Shown here: piece by piece, positions 1 to 9,399 of the stretch | How the letters are laid out: each line of letters opens with the position of its first letter | Numbering within the stretch: position 1 is the stretch's first letter | NCBI GenBank assembly: GCA_039954875.1 | Contig: CP157202.1 | Location: forward strand, 1,240,001 to 1,304,000 | Length of the DNA stretch: 64,000 bases | DNA from: G039954875 sp039954875 | GTDB taxonomy: Bacteria; Bacteroidota; Bacteroidia; Flavobacteriales; Blattabacteriaceae | Direction of reading: 5' to 3' | Notes under the pieces: model-generated | What the model was told of the DNA's origin: nothing | Seen by the model: only the letters and a program-made list of their open reading frames with translations | The model's database searches: none | Translations under genes and position numbers: made by a program

Positions 1-97
1 GTCCATAAAATAGACCGATACCAAGGATTATTTTTTATCCTTATAGCTGGTAAAAAAGCCCAAATGCTATAACTTTCGCCACCACAATTCTCTATAG

Positions 98-340
98 CAT
101 TATCTCAGAAAGAAACTGGACAAAGAAGCTCCCGAAGCCCTCGGCCATCTACGTAGAGAAAAAAATATCCGCTGTAGTATAAATAAAATTACTCACCTAG
201 CTACAAAAGAGGATTTGACTAGGAAAATAAACAGTGTCAAACACAACCTGATCCGATGGATGATCAGTATCTTTATCACTCTTGTAGTTATGATTAAGGC
301 TACATGTAACGATCATTTTCTTCTTGATACAATTCTCTAA
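98..340 (+). pseudogene. DUF1640-like coiled-coil/TM protein remnant
   Basis: An open frame without a usable early ATG encodes a charged stretch, then a segment reading LATKEDLTRKINSVKHNLI and a hydrophobic tail RWMISIFITLVVMIK. The order 'ATKEDL...', heptad-like helix, then one C-terminal membrane segment is typical of small DUF1640-type (CCDC90-like) proteins, which are common next to mobile or defence genes in bacteria. The N-terminus cannot be found in frame because a TAG lies at 95-97, so this is probably the 3' part of a broken gene. The function of the family is not established. The family match is by eye and moderate. Confidence 0.45.
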
Positions 341-532
341 CTAAACCCCTAGCTATTCAGGACCTATTTGAATCAAAAAGGAGGTATTTTTCTTTCTTTT
401 CTTAAGATTTTCAGACGAATAGATAAAGATAATATCTATAAGCTTACGTTGATCTCAGGACGGGATTTATATTTTACACCTAAGTATAGGTAAAACATTT
501 TATTATAACAAGCAAAAAGCGAAAGACTACAA

Positions 533-709
533 ATGCCAATCTTGAAAATATTGAAAGTTTTCTATAACTTTAACCTTGATAAGGTTTTTTCGTTAGATCC
601 GCTTGGAAAAACGAAGCAGAACGATATGATAAAAAATGCCATTAAGCTTAATGCAGAAAAAGTAGTGGACCCGGCCCGTGATTTAAATATATTATTATCT
701 AATGATTAA
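533..709 (+). CDS. Small ORF or gene fragment, 58 aa, unrecognised
   Basis: An ATG-started frame of 58 residues (begins MPILKILKVF, ends DLNILLSND) lies in otherwise decayed DNA. The composition looks protein-like (charged and hydrophobic residues mixed, no low complexity). I recognise no family. The neighbourhood is debris, so it is probably the C-terminal piece of a lost gene rather than an independent small gene. Confidence 0.25.
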   Translation: MPILKILKVFYNFNLDKVFSLDPLGKTKQNDMIKNAIKLNAEKVVDPARDLNILLSND

Positions 710-1744
710 GTGTATTATCAAAACATCAGAGGAATTCATTGAAACATATGGAGATATGTTTTTTTTAAGTTACATGCTAAATTTGAAGAGTTGTACACAA
801 AAAATCAAGAAAATATAAACTCAGATCGCTGAGCATATTTTTACTTTGTACGGTACGCCATTGCATACATTTGAGGATTATATCAAAACATTCACTGTAA
901 GTGTAGAGAGGTACATTTCTAAGGATGAAGATTGTGTTAGATTGATCGTGGACTCCTGTCCCATTTATTAGAAATATAACACAAATTAATATACAAGTCT
1001 GATGAATTAAATGATGAAGGAAGCAATTCAATGGTCAGTAACTTTATCACTACTCAGGATAAGGTGGTTTAGATACTTGAGTCATGGCTAGGTAAAAAGA
1101 TGTGAAGTATGATGAGTGAAGGATTTTTTGCAAAAAAAACACCTTTTATTATTAAATATTACCTTAGGATTTGTTTTATTTATATAGTTATTGGGTAGAT
1201 TTTTGATATATTCATTAAATATTTTATACTTTTCTAGATTTAGGGTAGCAGCAATATTTTTAGTTTTTTTTCACCCCAGTAGGCGGTTTGTTTTTTAAAC
1301 CGAGTAAGTTTTTTCATAATTTTACTTACAATAGCTTCTTTTACTTATTTGAAATACTATGTATATTGTTCTACAAACTCTTGGACTTTTTTTCTGGCAA
1401 ATTTGGGAATACTGCTGAAGGTATCTTTGATTTGTTTCTATACCTTCATATATCGTATCTCCTTATGCTATCTATACTAGCATCAGCTGCATCATATATT
1501 GCGACACCTGCTTCTTAGATTTTATTTTCTAGCTTAGAGAAAGTGTCGTTTTCTTTTTCACATCATTAAAATAAGCACTACTCGTTATCAATACTACCAT
1601 AGCCAAAGCTAAAATTATTTTTATTATATTTTATAAAATTTAAGTTTTATTAAAAAATATATATAGTATTTTTTTTATAACATATAGGGTCTACTTGTAA
1701 ATCATTTTTTATCTTGTATACAGAACAGCCTTTTGAGATGGTTC
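710..1744. other. Decayed or non-coding stretch
   Basis: No supported gene. The open frames here (minus strand 777-1031, plus strand 1288-1518) have biased, Phe/Leu/Ile-rich translations and no family signature. On the minus strand around 1290-1540 there are short protein-like snatches such as EAGVAIYDAADASID and KKLTRFKKQTAYW separated by stops, which suggest the residue of one small lost gene. 1600-1740 is very AT-rich. Confidence 0.4.
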
Positions 1745-3487
1745 TCATGCTTTTGAATATTGTGCATGATATAGTTTTGAGTAGTATCCTTCTAGTCGTA
1801 GCAAGGAAGCATGTGTACCGGTTTCTACAATATTTCCGTTGTGGATAACTAGGATCTTATCGGCACTTTGTACTGTGGAGAGCCGATGTGCAATTATGAT
1901 GGAAGTCTTGCCTTGGATCAAATGATGGATAGCTTTATGGATGAGTTTTTCTGAAATGTCATCTACGGAAGCCGTGGCTTCGTCTAGTACTAATACTGAG
2001 TAAGGATGTAGCTGCACCCTCAAAAAAGAAATCAATTGTCTTTCTCCTACCGAAAGGATATGTCCTCTTTCTTGTACGAGTTGATCATAACCTTTGGGTA
2101 ATGATTGTATAAAATTGTGGATACCAATTTTTTTTGCATGTTCTTGAACGGTTTTCAGACTGATGGTGGGATCACCTAGGGTGACATTGTTTAGGATGGA
2201 ATCGTTAAACAGAAAAACATCTTGGGTCACTATTCTAATGTGACGTCTCAAATTTTGTAACTCGAATGCATCGATACGATGCCCATCGATGTAAATATTC
2301 CCTTTATTAGTATCATAGAATCTTGGCATGAGTTGGACAATGGTAGACTTCCCAGCGCCAGTAGGCCCTATTATAGCTATTTTTTCTCCGGGCTTGATCT
2401 CAAAAGACAGACCTTTCAATACAGGTTCTTCTTCGGTATAGGAAAAGTGTACCTGATCAAAAATAATGTGTCCTTTTATCTTATCGGGTTGTATCCGGCC
2501 TTTGTTGGGTAATGTCTCATCAACATGCAAGAGTTTGAATACACGTTCGGCTACTGTCAGTCCTCTTTGCATGTTCTTAAATCGATCGGCCATTTGACGC
2601 ATTGGTTGAAACAATATATAAGTAAAGAAGATAAAGGCTATGACCTCTCCTGGCTTGACATCTCCGTGGGTTATAGCGCTCCATCCACCATAGGTGATTA
2701 GTGCGCTTATAACGATAGCAGATAAGAGTTCGACGACAGGGAAAAAAATCGAAAAATAAAAGATCGTTTTAAAGTGTGCTTTCATCAGTAGGTAGTTGAT
2801 CTCTTTGAATTTTTTAAATTCTTCTACTTCGCGATAAAAGAGTTGTACGATATGCATCCCACTAATACGCTCTTGAGCAAAACTGTTCAGGCGAGCGGTC
2901 TGGAGGCGTTCTTCTTGAAAGGTTTTTTTCAATGCCTTTTGAAAATATCTTGTGATAAGGCACATTATTGGGATAACTGAGATTGTCAAAGAGGCCAACG
3001 ATACATGCATCGTGTACATCATTATCACAATGATGATAACTCTTAAGACATCTCCAAAGAGCATCAATAATCCATCGAACACTGTAGATATGATCTCTAC
3101 ATCCGATACAGAACGTGTCACCAGTAGGCCGATGGGGGTTTCGTTTAGAAAAGTAGTTCTGAATGCAAGCAATTTTTCAAAGAGGACTGTTCGAAGTTGT
3201 CGGGTCACATTCTGTGCCAACAGATTGGAGAAATAGGTCAAAGCGAAATGAAATATCCCTTCTAAGAACAAGAGTAGTCCGATCCCAATCAAGAGTTTTG
3301 TCAAACCTTCAAAGTCTTTGTAAGTAATATGATTGTCTATAGCTTGTTGTATCAATTTGGGGCGATAGGCTGCTGCTATAGACCATGCGATAGAGATTCC
3401 TATAGCTAGGAAGGTGATACTTTTGTATTGCAGGCTCATCTGCATCAATTGCTTCAAAGAGGAGTATTTCGAAGTGTTTTTTTTCAT
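1745..3487 (-). CDS. ABC exporter, fused permease and ATPase (MsbA/MdlB type)
   Basis: The 580-residue protein has the half-transporter layout: about six membrane helices in residues 1-310 (ABC_membrane), then a nucleotide-binding domain. Visible motifs are Walker A GPTGAGKST near residue 370, signature LSVGERQ, Walker B VLVLDEATASVD and the switch histidine in IIIAHRLS. Such proteins dimerise in the inner membrane and use ATP to export lipids, drugs or peptides; substrate cannot be told from sequence. The signature SVGER (not SGGQR) is often seen in MdlB/SmdB-like half-transporters. The ATG overlaps the end of truA by four bases, so the two genes are translationally coupled. The frame is clean. 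Confidence 0.93.
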   Translation of the reverse strand: MKKNTSKYSSLKQLMQMSLQYKSITFLAIGISIAWSIAAAYRPKLIQQAIDNHITYKDFEGLTKLLIGIGLLLFLEGIFHFALTYFSNLLAQNVTRQLRTVLFEKLLAFRTTFLNETPIGLLVTRSVSDVEIISTVFDGLLMLFGDVLRVIIIVIMMYTMHVSLASLTISVIPIMCLITRYFQKALKKTFQEERLQTARLNSFAQERISGMHIVQLFYREVEEFKKFKEINYLLMKAHFKTIFYFSIFFPVVELLSAIVISALITYGGWSAITHGDVKPGEVIAFIFFTYILFQPMRQMADRFKNMQRGLTVAERVFKLLHVDETLPNKGRIQPDKIKGHIIFDQVHFSYTEEEPVLKGLSFEIKPGEKIAIIGPTGAGKSTIVQLMPRFYDTNKGNIYIDGHRIDAFELQNLRRHIRIVTQDVFLFNDSILNNVTLGDPTISLKTVQEHAKKIGIHNFIQSLPKGYDQLVQERGHILSVGERQLISFLRVQLHPYSVLVLDEATASVDDISEKLIHKAIHHLIQGKTSIIIAHRLSTVQSADKILVIHNGNIVETGTHASLLRLEGYYSKLYHAQYSKA

Positions 3488-4227
3488 AGATAGATATTTT
3501 CCGGATAGCGAATTTTAGTCAAAAATAGGCCTGATGCTGGAGCAGAAGTTCCGGCGCATTTGCGGTCTTTGGCCTGGATAATCCTGACGAAATCTTTGGT
3601 ATTGATTTTTCCTCGGCCCACATCGACAAGCGTCCCAACAATGGCACGTACCATATTTCTCAAAAACCTGTCAGCCTGGATAGTGAAAGACAATAGATCT
3701 TCCTCTCGACACCACTGCGCTTGATAGATCTTGCAAGTATAAGTTTTGTTTTCTCCATGAGCTTTACAAAAACTACTAAAGTTGCTATGGCTCATCAATA
3801 TGCTAGCGGCTTCATTCATCTTTTCCATAGAGAGTGGGCCATACAGCCATGGCCAGCTCAAGTCTGAATAAAAAGGATGCTTTCCTAGTGAAAGGAAGTA
3901 TTCGTATGTACGGCTGAGTACGTCAAAACGGGCGTGGACATCCGCTCTAACCCGAAAGATGCGAAATATTTTGATCGATTGTGGCAGAAAGGCATTCAGG
4001 AGTTTTACGAGGATATTTTCGATGACTTCATCAAAGTCAAAATGGGCAAACATTTGCTTGGCATGTACCCCGCTATCTGTACGTCCGGCTCCGACGACAT
4101 TTATCTTTTTTTTCAGCAGTATGGACAAAGCTTTTTCTAATGCTTCCTCTACAGAGGCTCCTGTTTTTTGTATCTGCCATCCGTGATAATGTTTGCCGTG
4201 ATAGGCCAACTCTATAAAATATCTCAA
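3484..4227 (-). CDS. truA: tRNA pseudouridine(38-40) synthase TruA
   Basis: The 247-residue protein has the usual TruA length. The catalytic aspartate is D51 in GAGRTDSGVHA, the family hallmark, and the N-terminal RYFIELAYHGKHYHGWQ matches TruA strand 1. The C-terminal half keeps FLRNMVRAIVGTLVDVGRG, the second signature. TruA isomerises uridines 38-40 in the anticodon arm of many tRNAs and helps keep the reading frame. The gene is the first of a two-gene unit with the ABC exporter, with an ATGA overlap. It is divergent from the phosphodiesterase gene with only 37 bases between the two start codons, so both promoters must lie in a very short space. Confidence 0.95.
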   Translation of the reverse strand: MRYFIELAYHGKHYHGWQIQKTGASVEEALEKALSILLKKKINVVGAGRTDSGVHAKQMFAHFDFDEVIENILVKLLNAFLPQSIKIFRIFRVRADVHARFDVLSRTYEYFLSLGKHPFYSDLSWPWLYGPLSMEKMNEAASILMSHSNFSSFCKAHGENKTYTCKIYQAQWCREEDLLSFTIQADRFLRNMVRAIVGTLVDVGRGKINTKDFVRIIQAKDRKCAGTSAPASGLFLTKIRYPENIYL

Positions 4228-4264
4228 TCGTAATACTTTTGGAAAGTAAAATTACAAAGTCCTT

Positions 4265-4753
4265 ATGAAACGTATTTTATTGCTCTCCGATACACATAGT
4301 CACATCGATGACCGGATTTTGTATTATGCTCAAGGTGCGGATGAGGTGTGGCATGCTGGGGATATTGGTAGCCTTGAGGTAACTGAGTCTTTTACTGCCC
4401 CCATAAAGGCTGTATATGGCAATATAGATGGACAGGAGATCAGGAAAACCTTTCCTTTGCATCAATATTTTTTCTGTGAGGGGATCAATGTGTGGATTAC
4501 GCATATTGGAGGATATCCTGGACGTTATAATTTAAAAGTCAGAAAAGCATTGAAAATTCATCCACCTAAACTTTTCATCTGTGGGCATTCTCATATCCTC
4601 AAGGTGATATTTGATAAAAATTTGGGTTTGCTTCACATAAATCCTGGTGCGGCAGGAATGTATGGTTTTCATAAAGTACGAACTATGCTCAGATTTTGTA
4701 TCCATTTCGACAAGATCCTCGATTTGGAAATAGTAGAGTTAAGTAAGCGATAA
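4265..4753 (+). CDS. Metallophosphoesterase, YfcE/MJ0936 family
   Basis: This 162-residue protein carries the metal-binding blocks of calcineurin-like phosphoesterases in order: SDTHSH (D-x-H), HAGDIGS (GD), GNID (GN with D in place of the usual H/E context) and CGHSHI (GHxH). The size and motif spacing fit the YfcE/MJ0936 family of small phosphodiesterases, which hydrolyse model phosphodiesters in a Mn-dependent way; the natural substrate is unknown. The gene is alone on the plus strand, between divergent truA and convergent subtilase. It looks intact. Confidence 0.88.
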   Translation: MKRILLLSDTHSHIDDRILYYAQGADEVWHAGDIGSLEVTESFTAPIKAVYGNIDGQEIRKTFPLHQYFFCEGINVWITHIGGYPGRYNLKVRKALKIHPPKLFICGHSHILKVIFDKNLGLLHINPGAAGMYGFHKVRTMLRFCIHFDKILDLEIVELSKR

Positions 4754-4765
4754 ACTGTTATAGAT

Positions 4766-6475
4766 TTAGGGAAAACTTGAATTTTTCTCGTGCAATATTT
4801 CGTATTCCTTTTCTGCTAGTTGTATAGTTTTGTACAGGTTAAGGATGCCGCCCGTTTTGGAGAGTTGGTTAAATTTTATTTTTTGGCCTACTTTTCTAGG
4901 GGTTTCTTCTATATCTATGGGTAGATTTACGAGCTTGGTTACCACATTGGCTGAACGTAACAAGAGGTTTTTTACTTGAGCAGCGTTGAGTTTAGGGTAG
5001 TGAGACCATAATACAGCAGCAGCTCCTGCTACCATTGGCGATGCCATGCTGGTGCCAGGCAAAAGACGGTAAGTATCGTTTGGTATAGTGGAATAGATCG
5101 CTAGGCCAGGGGCAAAAAGGTCTACATTTTTCCGTCCATAATTAGAAAAAGATGCCGGTAGATTTTGATTATTTTCGTAGGTTGAAGCTCCTACAGTGAT
5201 CCAAAGATCATTAATGAGACGACCTTGAACATCTTTGTTGGTTGGGTAATCCTTTTTTTTGTCTATATTTTCACTACTATTTCCAGCTGCTTTTATGATA
5301 AGGACCCCTTTGTCCCGAGCATATTTTACCGCAGCATCTACAATGGATTTTTGAGGAGAGAATGATTTACCAAAACTCATATTGATGATTTGGGCTCCAT
5401 TGTCTACCGCATAACGGATGGCATTGGCCACGTCTTTGTCCCTCTCATCTCCATCGGGGATGGCTCGTATGGGCATAATTTTTACCTGATCTGTGATACC
5501 ATTCATACCGATATTATTGTTGCGTACAGCCGCAATGATGCCTGCCACATGAGTACCATGAAAATCATAAGGGTTTTTGACATGATTGTTACCATAGTAG
5601 TGTTCATTAGGGTCTTCGTAGTTGTCACCTACGATATTTCTCGGATCGAAATGTAAATTGTAGAAGTATTGATTTCCTTTGGACTGCTGATCTATAAACT
5701 CATTAAAATCTGTTTGGATCTTTTGTTTGATATCTTGGATCGTTTTGTTACGGAGTTTATCTCCGTTTTGTGTTAAAACTTGTTGCAAAGAGGTTTTAAT
5801 AAGGGGGGTTTCTCTTGAGACCTCTTGGATGGATGAGATGATTTCAGGAGTGAGTTTTTGATCTCCTAGTTGTTGGGCAGTTTCATCACAGTCTTTGAGC
5901 AAAACTATTTTCAATCTTTCAAAGTGTTGGATATTGGCTAAATTTTCTTTGCTTTTGATTAGTTTTTTTTTATATACCTTTTTGGCTTCGAGATACATCT
6001 TATAGTCGTCGGGGATGCGGTTTTGCATCTCTTTGTCTTTAAGATAATCCCCGCTATCAAATAGAGGTTGAAATCTTTTGACAATACGGGTAACTTCTGA
6101 AACGTCATATTGTATATCGGCATCCTTTCCTCCAATGAAATTCCATCCGTGCGTGTCGTCTATATAACCGTTGTTGTTGTCATCTATACCATTATTAGGA
6201 ATTTCACCTGGATTGATCCAAATATTACTTTTCAGATCTTCATGGTCGATATCGATCCCTGAATCGATCACTGCTACAATAACAGGACTAGGTTTGCGTT
6301 CTTTCTTTTTAAGGAGGTCATAAGCCTTATCCGTACCTATACCGTAGATGCCCGTAGCAATGAAATCTTGGTGATGCCAATGCTTCAACGCTTCTTCGTC
6401 AATTGAGCTTGTTTGCGCTTGGGAGAAGTAGATTGAAAGAAAAAAAAATATCGATAATAAAATAATTCGTCTCAT
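4766..6475 (-). CDS. Subtilisin-like serine peptidase (S8), secreted
   Basis: The 569-residue protein starts with a signal peptide (RRIILLSIFFFLSIYFSQAQ; cleavage likely after AQA/AQ). The catalytic triad is visible: Asp in VAVIDSGIDIDHEDL (about residue 72), His in DFHGTHVAGI (about 304) and Ser in PGTSMASPMVAGAAA (about 475). An insertion of roughly 200 residues, predicted helical and charged, separates Asp from His; this occurs in many Bacteroidota S8 enzymes. There is no Por/T9SS C-terminal domain that I can see, so it is probably periplasmic. Its ATG overlaps the stop of the dead wbqC upstream (ATGA), so it was once translationally coupled to it and must now be translated without an intact upstream cistron. 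Confidence 0.92.
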   Translation of the reverse strand: MRRIILLSIFFFLSIYFSQAQTSSIDEEALKHWHHQDFIATGIYGIGTDKAYDLLKKKERKPSPVIVAVIDSGIDIDHEDLKSNIWINPGEIPNNGIDDNNNGYIDDTHGWNFIGGKDADIQYDVSEVTRIVKRFQPLFDSGDYLKDKEMQNRIPDDYKMYLEAKKVYKKKLIKSKENLANIQHFERLKIVLLKDCDETAQQLGDQKLTPEIISSIQEVSRETPLIKTSLQQVLTQNGDKLRNKTIQDIKQKIQTDFNEFIDQQSKGNQYFYNLHFDPRNIVGDNYEDPNEHYYGNNHVKNPYDFHGTHVAGIIAAVRNNNIGMNGITDQVKIMPIRAIPDGDERDKDVANAIRYAVDNGAQIINMSFGKSFSPQKSIVDAAVKYARDKGVLIIKAAGNSSENIDKKKDYPTNKDVQGRLINDLWITVGASTYENNQNLPASFSNYGRKNVDLFAPGLAIYSTIPNDTYRLLPGTSMASPMVAGAAAVLWSHYPKLNAAQVKNLLLRSANVVTKLVNLPIDIEETPRKVGQKIKFNQLSKTGGILNLYKTIQLAEKEYEILHEKNSSFP

Positions 6476-7118
6476 GATGATAATTGAGACATCAAAGGTA
6501 AATCTTTTAGGTATTTAATACCGTGTTTCCCTTGGTGGAAGAGTAGATCTAAGATGCTCAAATTTGAAAGAAAGTTATATTTCGCCGAAAATACTTGGTG
6601 ATAGATTAGAAAATTTTCAGTAAGATGTTTTTTGGCATGAAACTGATTTCATGGGTCTGTTTTGTTGAGGTAGATTTTTTGATAGATCTCAGTGCATTTA
6701 TTTGGCATATTGTTCTCTAAAAGCATACTGATCAAATGGGTACATTTCCAATAAAAATCCCACAAAAAGGTTTCTTTACTTTTAAACAATGACAAGAAGT
6801 CGTCTTCATAATGTTCGTAGTAAGGAGAAGATTGATAAGCAATTTTCAAGGATTTTTGGTGTTGTTGTTGCCATGGATGTTCGTAAAAAATGCGGGCATC
6901 CTTGTATCTCCTAGTGCCCCCTTTGTGCTTGATAGGGATGTTGAGCATAAGCTTGCCGTTAGCACTATAGATGTAGTAACTATTACGATACGTTTATTTT
7001 TCATAATGGTCTGATATACTTCTAAGCGGACTTCATCTGCTTGCAACCAATGAGCATAGTAGAGGTAATCAGTGCAAAACAGTACACCGGTAAGATCATT
7101 GGATATATCATGGATTCA
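6472..7118 (-). pseudogene. WbqC family protein, frameshifted
   Basis: The WbqC protein can be pieced together from three frames: an N-terminal MIYPMILPVYCF, then DYLYYAHWLQADEVRLEVYQ in a second frame, then, after a stop, TYRNSYYIYSANGKLMLNIP, leading into the long open frame at 6649-6948 (KHKGGTRRYKDARI, YEHPWQQQHQKSL) and, past another stop, FSAKYNFLSNLSILDLLF. At least two frameshifts and two nonsense changes are present. WbqC-like proteins are often found in surface-polysaccharide loci of unknown activity; in Bacteroidota the gene commonly neighbours lepB and dapB as here. The original stop overlaps the subtilase start, which fixes the 3' end. Confidence 0.8.
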
Positions 7119-7119
7119 A

Positions 7120-8658
7120 TCATTTTGTCTTTTTATTCCTTTTATCATTGACGAATAGGTAAATAAAATAGACACCTAGGACACCTAAGACATAAGGTAA
7201 GTAAGAGGTTTTTTTTCGACCCTCTTCGTTGGTTAGGGTCATGATGCGATCCCAACGGAATTTCCATTTGAAAATATTGATTGGATTGTCTCTATCCCAA
7301 TCGATGCTGAACCAAGTGAATATGGGTTTACCAACGATATGATCTTCCGGAACGAAACCAAAGTAACGTGAGTCTAACGAATTGTGCCGGTTATCCCCCA
7401 TCATGAAGTAATAATTTCCTTCAATCGTATAGTCAGAAGTTTCTTGACCGTTGATGTAAAACCGTTCCTCTTGTTCTTCTAAAGTATTCCCCTCATATTT
7501 CGTAATGATATTGCGATACGTCTCGATGTTATCTGGGTCCAATCGGATGCAATCTCCTTTTTTGGGGATTTGCAACGGACCATAAAAATCTCGGTTCCAT
7601 TCATAATTTTTAGGAAATATTGTCTCTCCTTTGAAGGTCTTGGAGAAAATATTTTTTTCTACTGAAATTACGTTGTCAAAAGACTTAATAACTTCAGCAT
7701 GTGCTTGAGTGAGCATGATTTGATATACGTATGTCGCATTGCCTAGATCTGGGGTGTATTCCTCATCTTCAAGAATTTGGATGTCTTTGATCCCCATTTG
7801 ATTTTGTAAGTAATCCAAGTTGAGTGGTATCTCGCTTCTCCTAATGATATAAGCGTATTGTTTCTCTACATTTTGAGGCGGTTGTTCCGGTTGTCCATTG
7901 ACGAACAATGATCCATCTCGTATTTCGAGGACATCGCCCGGTAGTGCTACACATCGCTTGATATAATTGTCTTTACGATCTGGCGCTGTATGAGTAAAGT
8001 CTGTTGGGGAATTGAATACAACTATGTCATGACGCTTGATGGTATCTATAGCCGGTAGCCGCATGTAAGGCAATCGGATACAGTCCACATAAGACTTAAT
8101 ACCTAAGACCGGTAGTGTATTATGTGTAAATGGGACCCCTATCGGCGTAATGGGGATACGTAGTCCGTAGTGTACTTTACTGACAAACATAAAGTCGCCT
8201 ACCAATAGCGTGCGTTCCATCGAAGGTGTTGGAATGGTAAAAGGCTGTACAAGATTCGTGTGAATGAAAGAAGCAAACACTATAGCAAAGAGCATAGCCG
8301 AGACAATAGTTTCCTTCCGGTCTTCTGGACCGATATATTGAGTGTGCTTGGTATAATTGAGGTAATAGATATAACCACCAAGTGTGATCAACACAAACCA
8401 AGTGTCTTTCGTGCTTCGTTTGCCAAAGCAACGGATAAAGTCTACCCATAGGACCCCGTACATTACCACACAGATGATCGGTAAGAAAAAAAGGAAAGCC
8501 CACCACAAAGGCCGTTGATTGATCTTGAGCATCACCATGAGATTGTAGATAGGTGTAGCTGCTTCCCAAGATTTCCTGCCAGCTTTTTGATAAAGCCGCC
8601 AAGTACCTAAGAAATGTATTATTTGAATAATGAAAAAACCGATAATCCAATTATACAT
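7120..8658 (-). CDS. lepB: Signal peptidase I
   Basis: From the chosen ATG (MYNWIIGFF) the protein has 512 residues; a longer frame starting at 8748 would run into dapB and adds no conserved sequence. The N-terminal 110 residues form membrane helices, the catalytic Ser146 lies in TIPTPSMERTLLVGDF, and the general-base Lys234 in DNYIKRCVALPGD. The third box, MMGDNRHNSLDSRYFG, is near the C-terminus, followed by one last membrane helix. Between the boxes there is a long insertion (about residues 245-400), a standard trait of Bacteroidota LepB. The enzyme cleaves signal peptides on the periplasmic face of the inner membrane. It starts 11 bases after dapB, in one unit with dapB and DUF5683. Confidence 0.95.
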   Translation of the reverse strand: MYNWIIGFFIIQIIHFLGTWRLYQKAGRKSWEAATPIYNLMVMLKINQRPLWWAFLFFLPIICVVMYGVLWVDFIRCFGKRSTKDTWFVLITLGGYIYYLNYTKHTQYIGPEDRKETIVSAMLFAIVFASFIHTNLVQPFTIPTPSMERTLLVGDFMFVSKVHYGLRIPITPIGVPFTHNTLPVLGIKSYVDCIRLPYMRLPAIDTIKRHDIVVFNSPTDFTHTAPDRKDNYIKRCVALPGDVLEIRDGSLFVNGQPEQPPQNVEKQYAYIIRRSEIPLNLDYLQNQMGIKDIQILEDEEYTPDLGNATYVYQIMLTQAHAEVIKSFDNVISVEKNIFSKTFKGETIFPKNYEWNRDFYGPLQIPKKGDCIRLDPDNIETYRNIITKYEGNTLEEQEERFYINGQETSDYTIEGNYYFMMGDNRHNSLDSRYFGFVPEDHIVGKPIFTWFSIDWDRDNPINIFKWKFRWDRIMTLTNEEGRKKTSYLPYVLGVLGVYFIYLFVNDKRNKKTK

Positions 8659-8669
8659 AGTTGTTTTTA

Positions 8670-9395
8670 TTAAGATAAAAATGAATGTGATGATGAGATC
8701 CTTAACACTTCTTCCATAGAAAAGACTCCTTTTTTGTCTTTGATACATTCGGCAGCAATAACGGCTCCTAATGCAAAACCTTGCCGGTTGTGTGCTTGAT
8801 GTTTGATCTGAATATCATCGATAGGTGAGCGGTAAGTGACGATATGGGTGCCGGGAACGTTTTCCAAGCGTTTGGATTGAATTAATACCTGGTCTTTTTG
8901 TTGATTAGGGCCTAAAATCCAGTCTGTTTTGTCCGTTTTGGCAATGATGCCTTGAGCTAACGAAATGGCTGTGCCACTAGGAATATCCAGTTTTTCAGCG
9001 TGGTGGATCTCCTCTATGTCTACTTCATAATCGGTGTATGGGGCCATGAGCTTTGCCAACCGTTGATTGACTTCAAAAAAGATGTTTACCCCAATACTGA
9101 AATTCGAAGCATACAAAAAGGTACCATTTTGAACTTGGCAAATTTTTTCGATGGCACCACGTTTTTCTAGCCATCCGGTGGTGCCACAAACTACTGGAAG
9201 GTGATGTTCGAGACAGCATCTGAGATTTTCAAAAGCCGCTTCAGGTCGGCTAAATTCTATAGCTACATCAGTAGATATCAATGCTTCGGCTGTGGGTGTA
9301 ACTGAAGTGGCTAGGGTAATATGATGCCCACGTCTTTTGGCCACAGCTTCTACGGCTTTCCCCATTTTTCCATATCCAATCAGTGCAATGTTCAT
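8670..9395 (-). CDS. dapB: 4-hydroxy-tetrahydrodipicolinate reductase
   Basis: The 241-residue DapB has the N-terminal NAD(P)-binding motif GYGKMGK, the CGTTGW loop, and the catalytic/substrate block IEEIHHAEKLDIPSGTA, ending in the typical FALGAVIAAECIKDKKGVFSMEEV. It reduces the cyclic intermediate of the lysine/diaminopimelate pathway, supplying both lysine and the wall crosslinker. The length matches other Bacteroidota DapB proteins (shorter than the E. coli enzyme). It sits between DUF5683 (4 bases upstream) and lepB (11 bases downstream) and is clearly co-transcribed with them. Confidence 0.96.
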   Translation of the reverse strand: MNIALIGYGKMGKAVEAVAKRRGHHITLATSVTPTAEALISTDVAIEFSRPEAAFENLRCCLEHHLPVVCGTTGWLEKRGAIEKICQVQNGTFLYASNFSIGVNIFFEVNQRLAKLMAPYTDYEVDIEEIHHAEKLDIPSGTAISLAQGIIAKTDKTDWILGPNQQKDQVLIQSKRLENVPGTHIVTYRSPIDDIQIKHQAHNRQGFALGAVIAAECIKDKKGVFSMEEVLRISSSHSFLS

Positions 9396-9399
9396 GGTG

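Noticed and set aside
777..1031. Minus-strand open frame of 84 codons in left-end debris
   Set aside because: Cys/Ile/Phe-rich translation without any family pattern, and no partner genes; probably chance in AT-rich decayed DNA.
8177..8650. Long minus-strand open frame of 157 codons overlapping lepB
   Set aside because: Lies in another frame within the well-supported lepB gene; the translation is Tyr/His-rich and has no family pattern.
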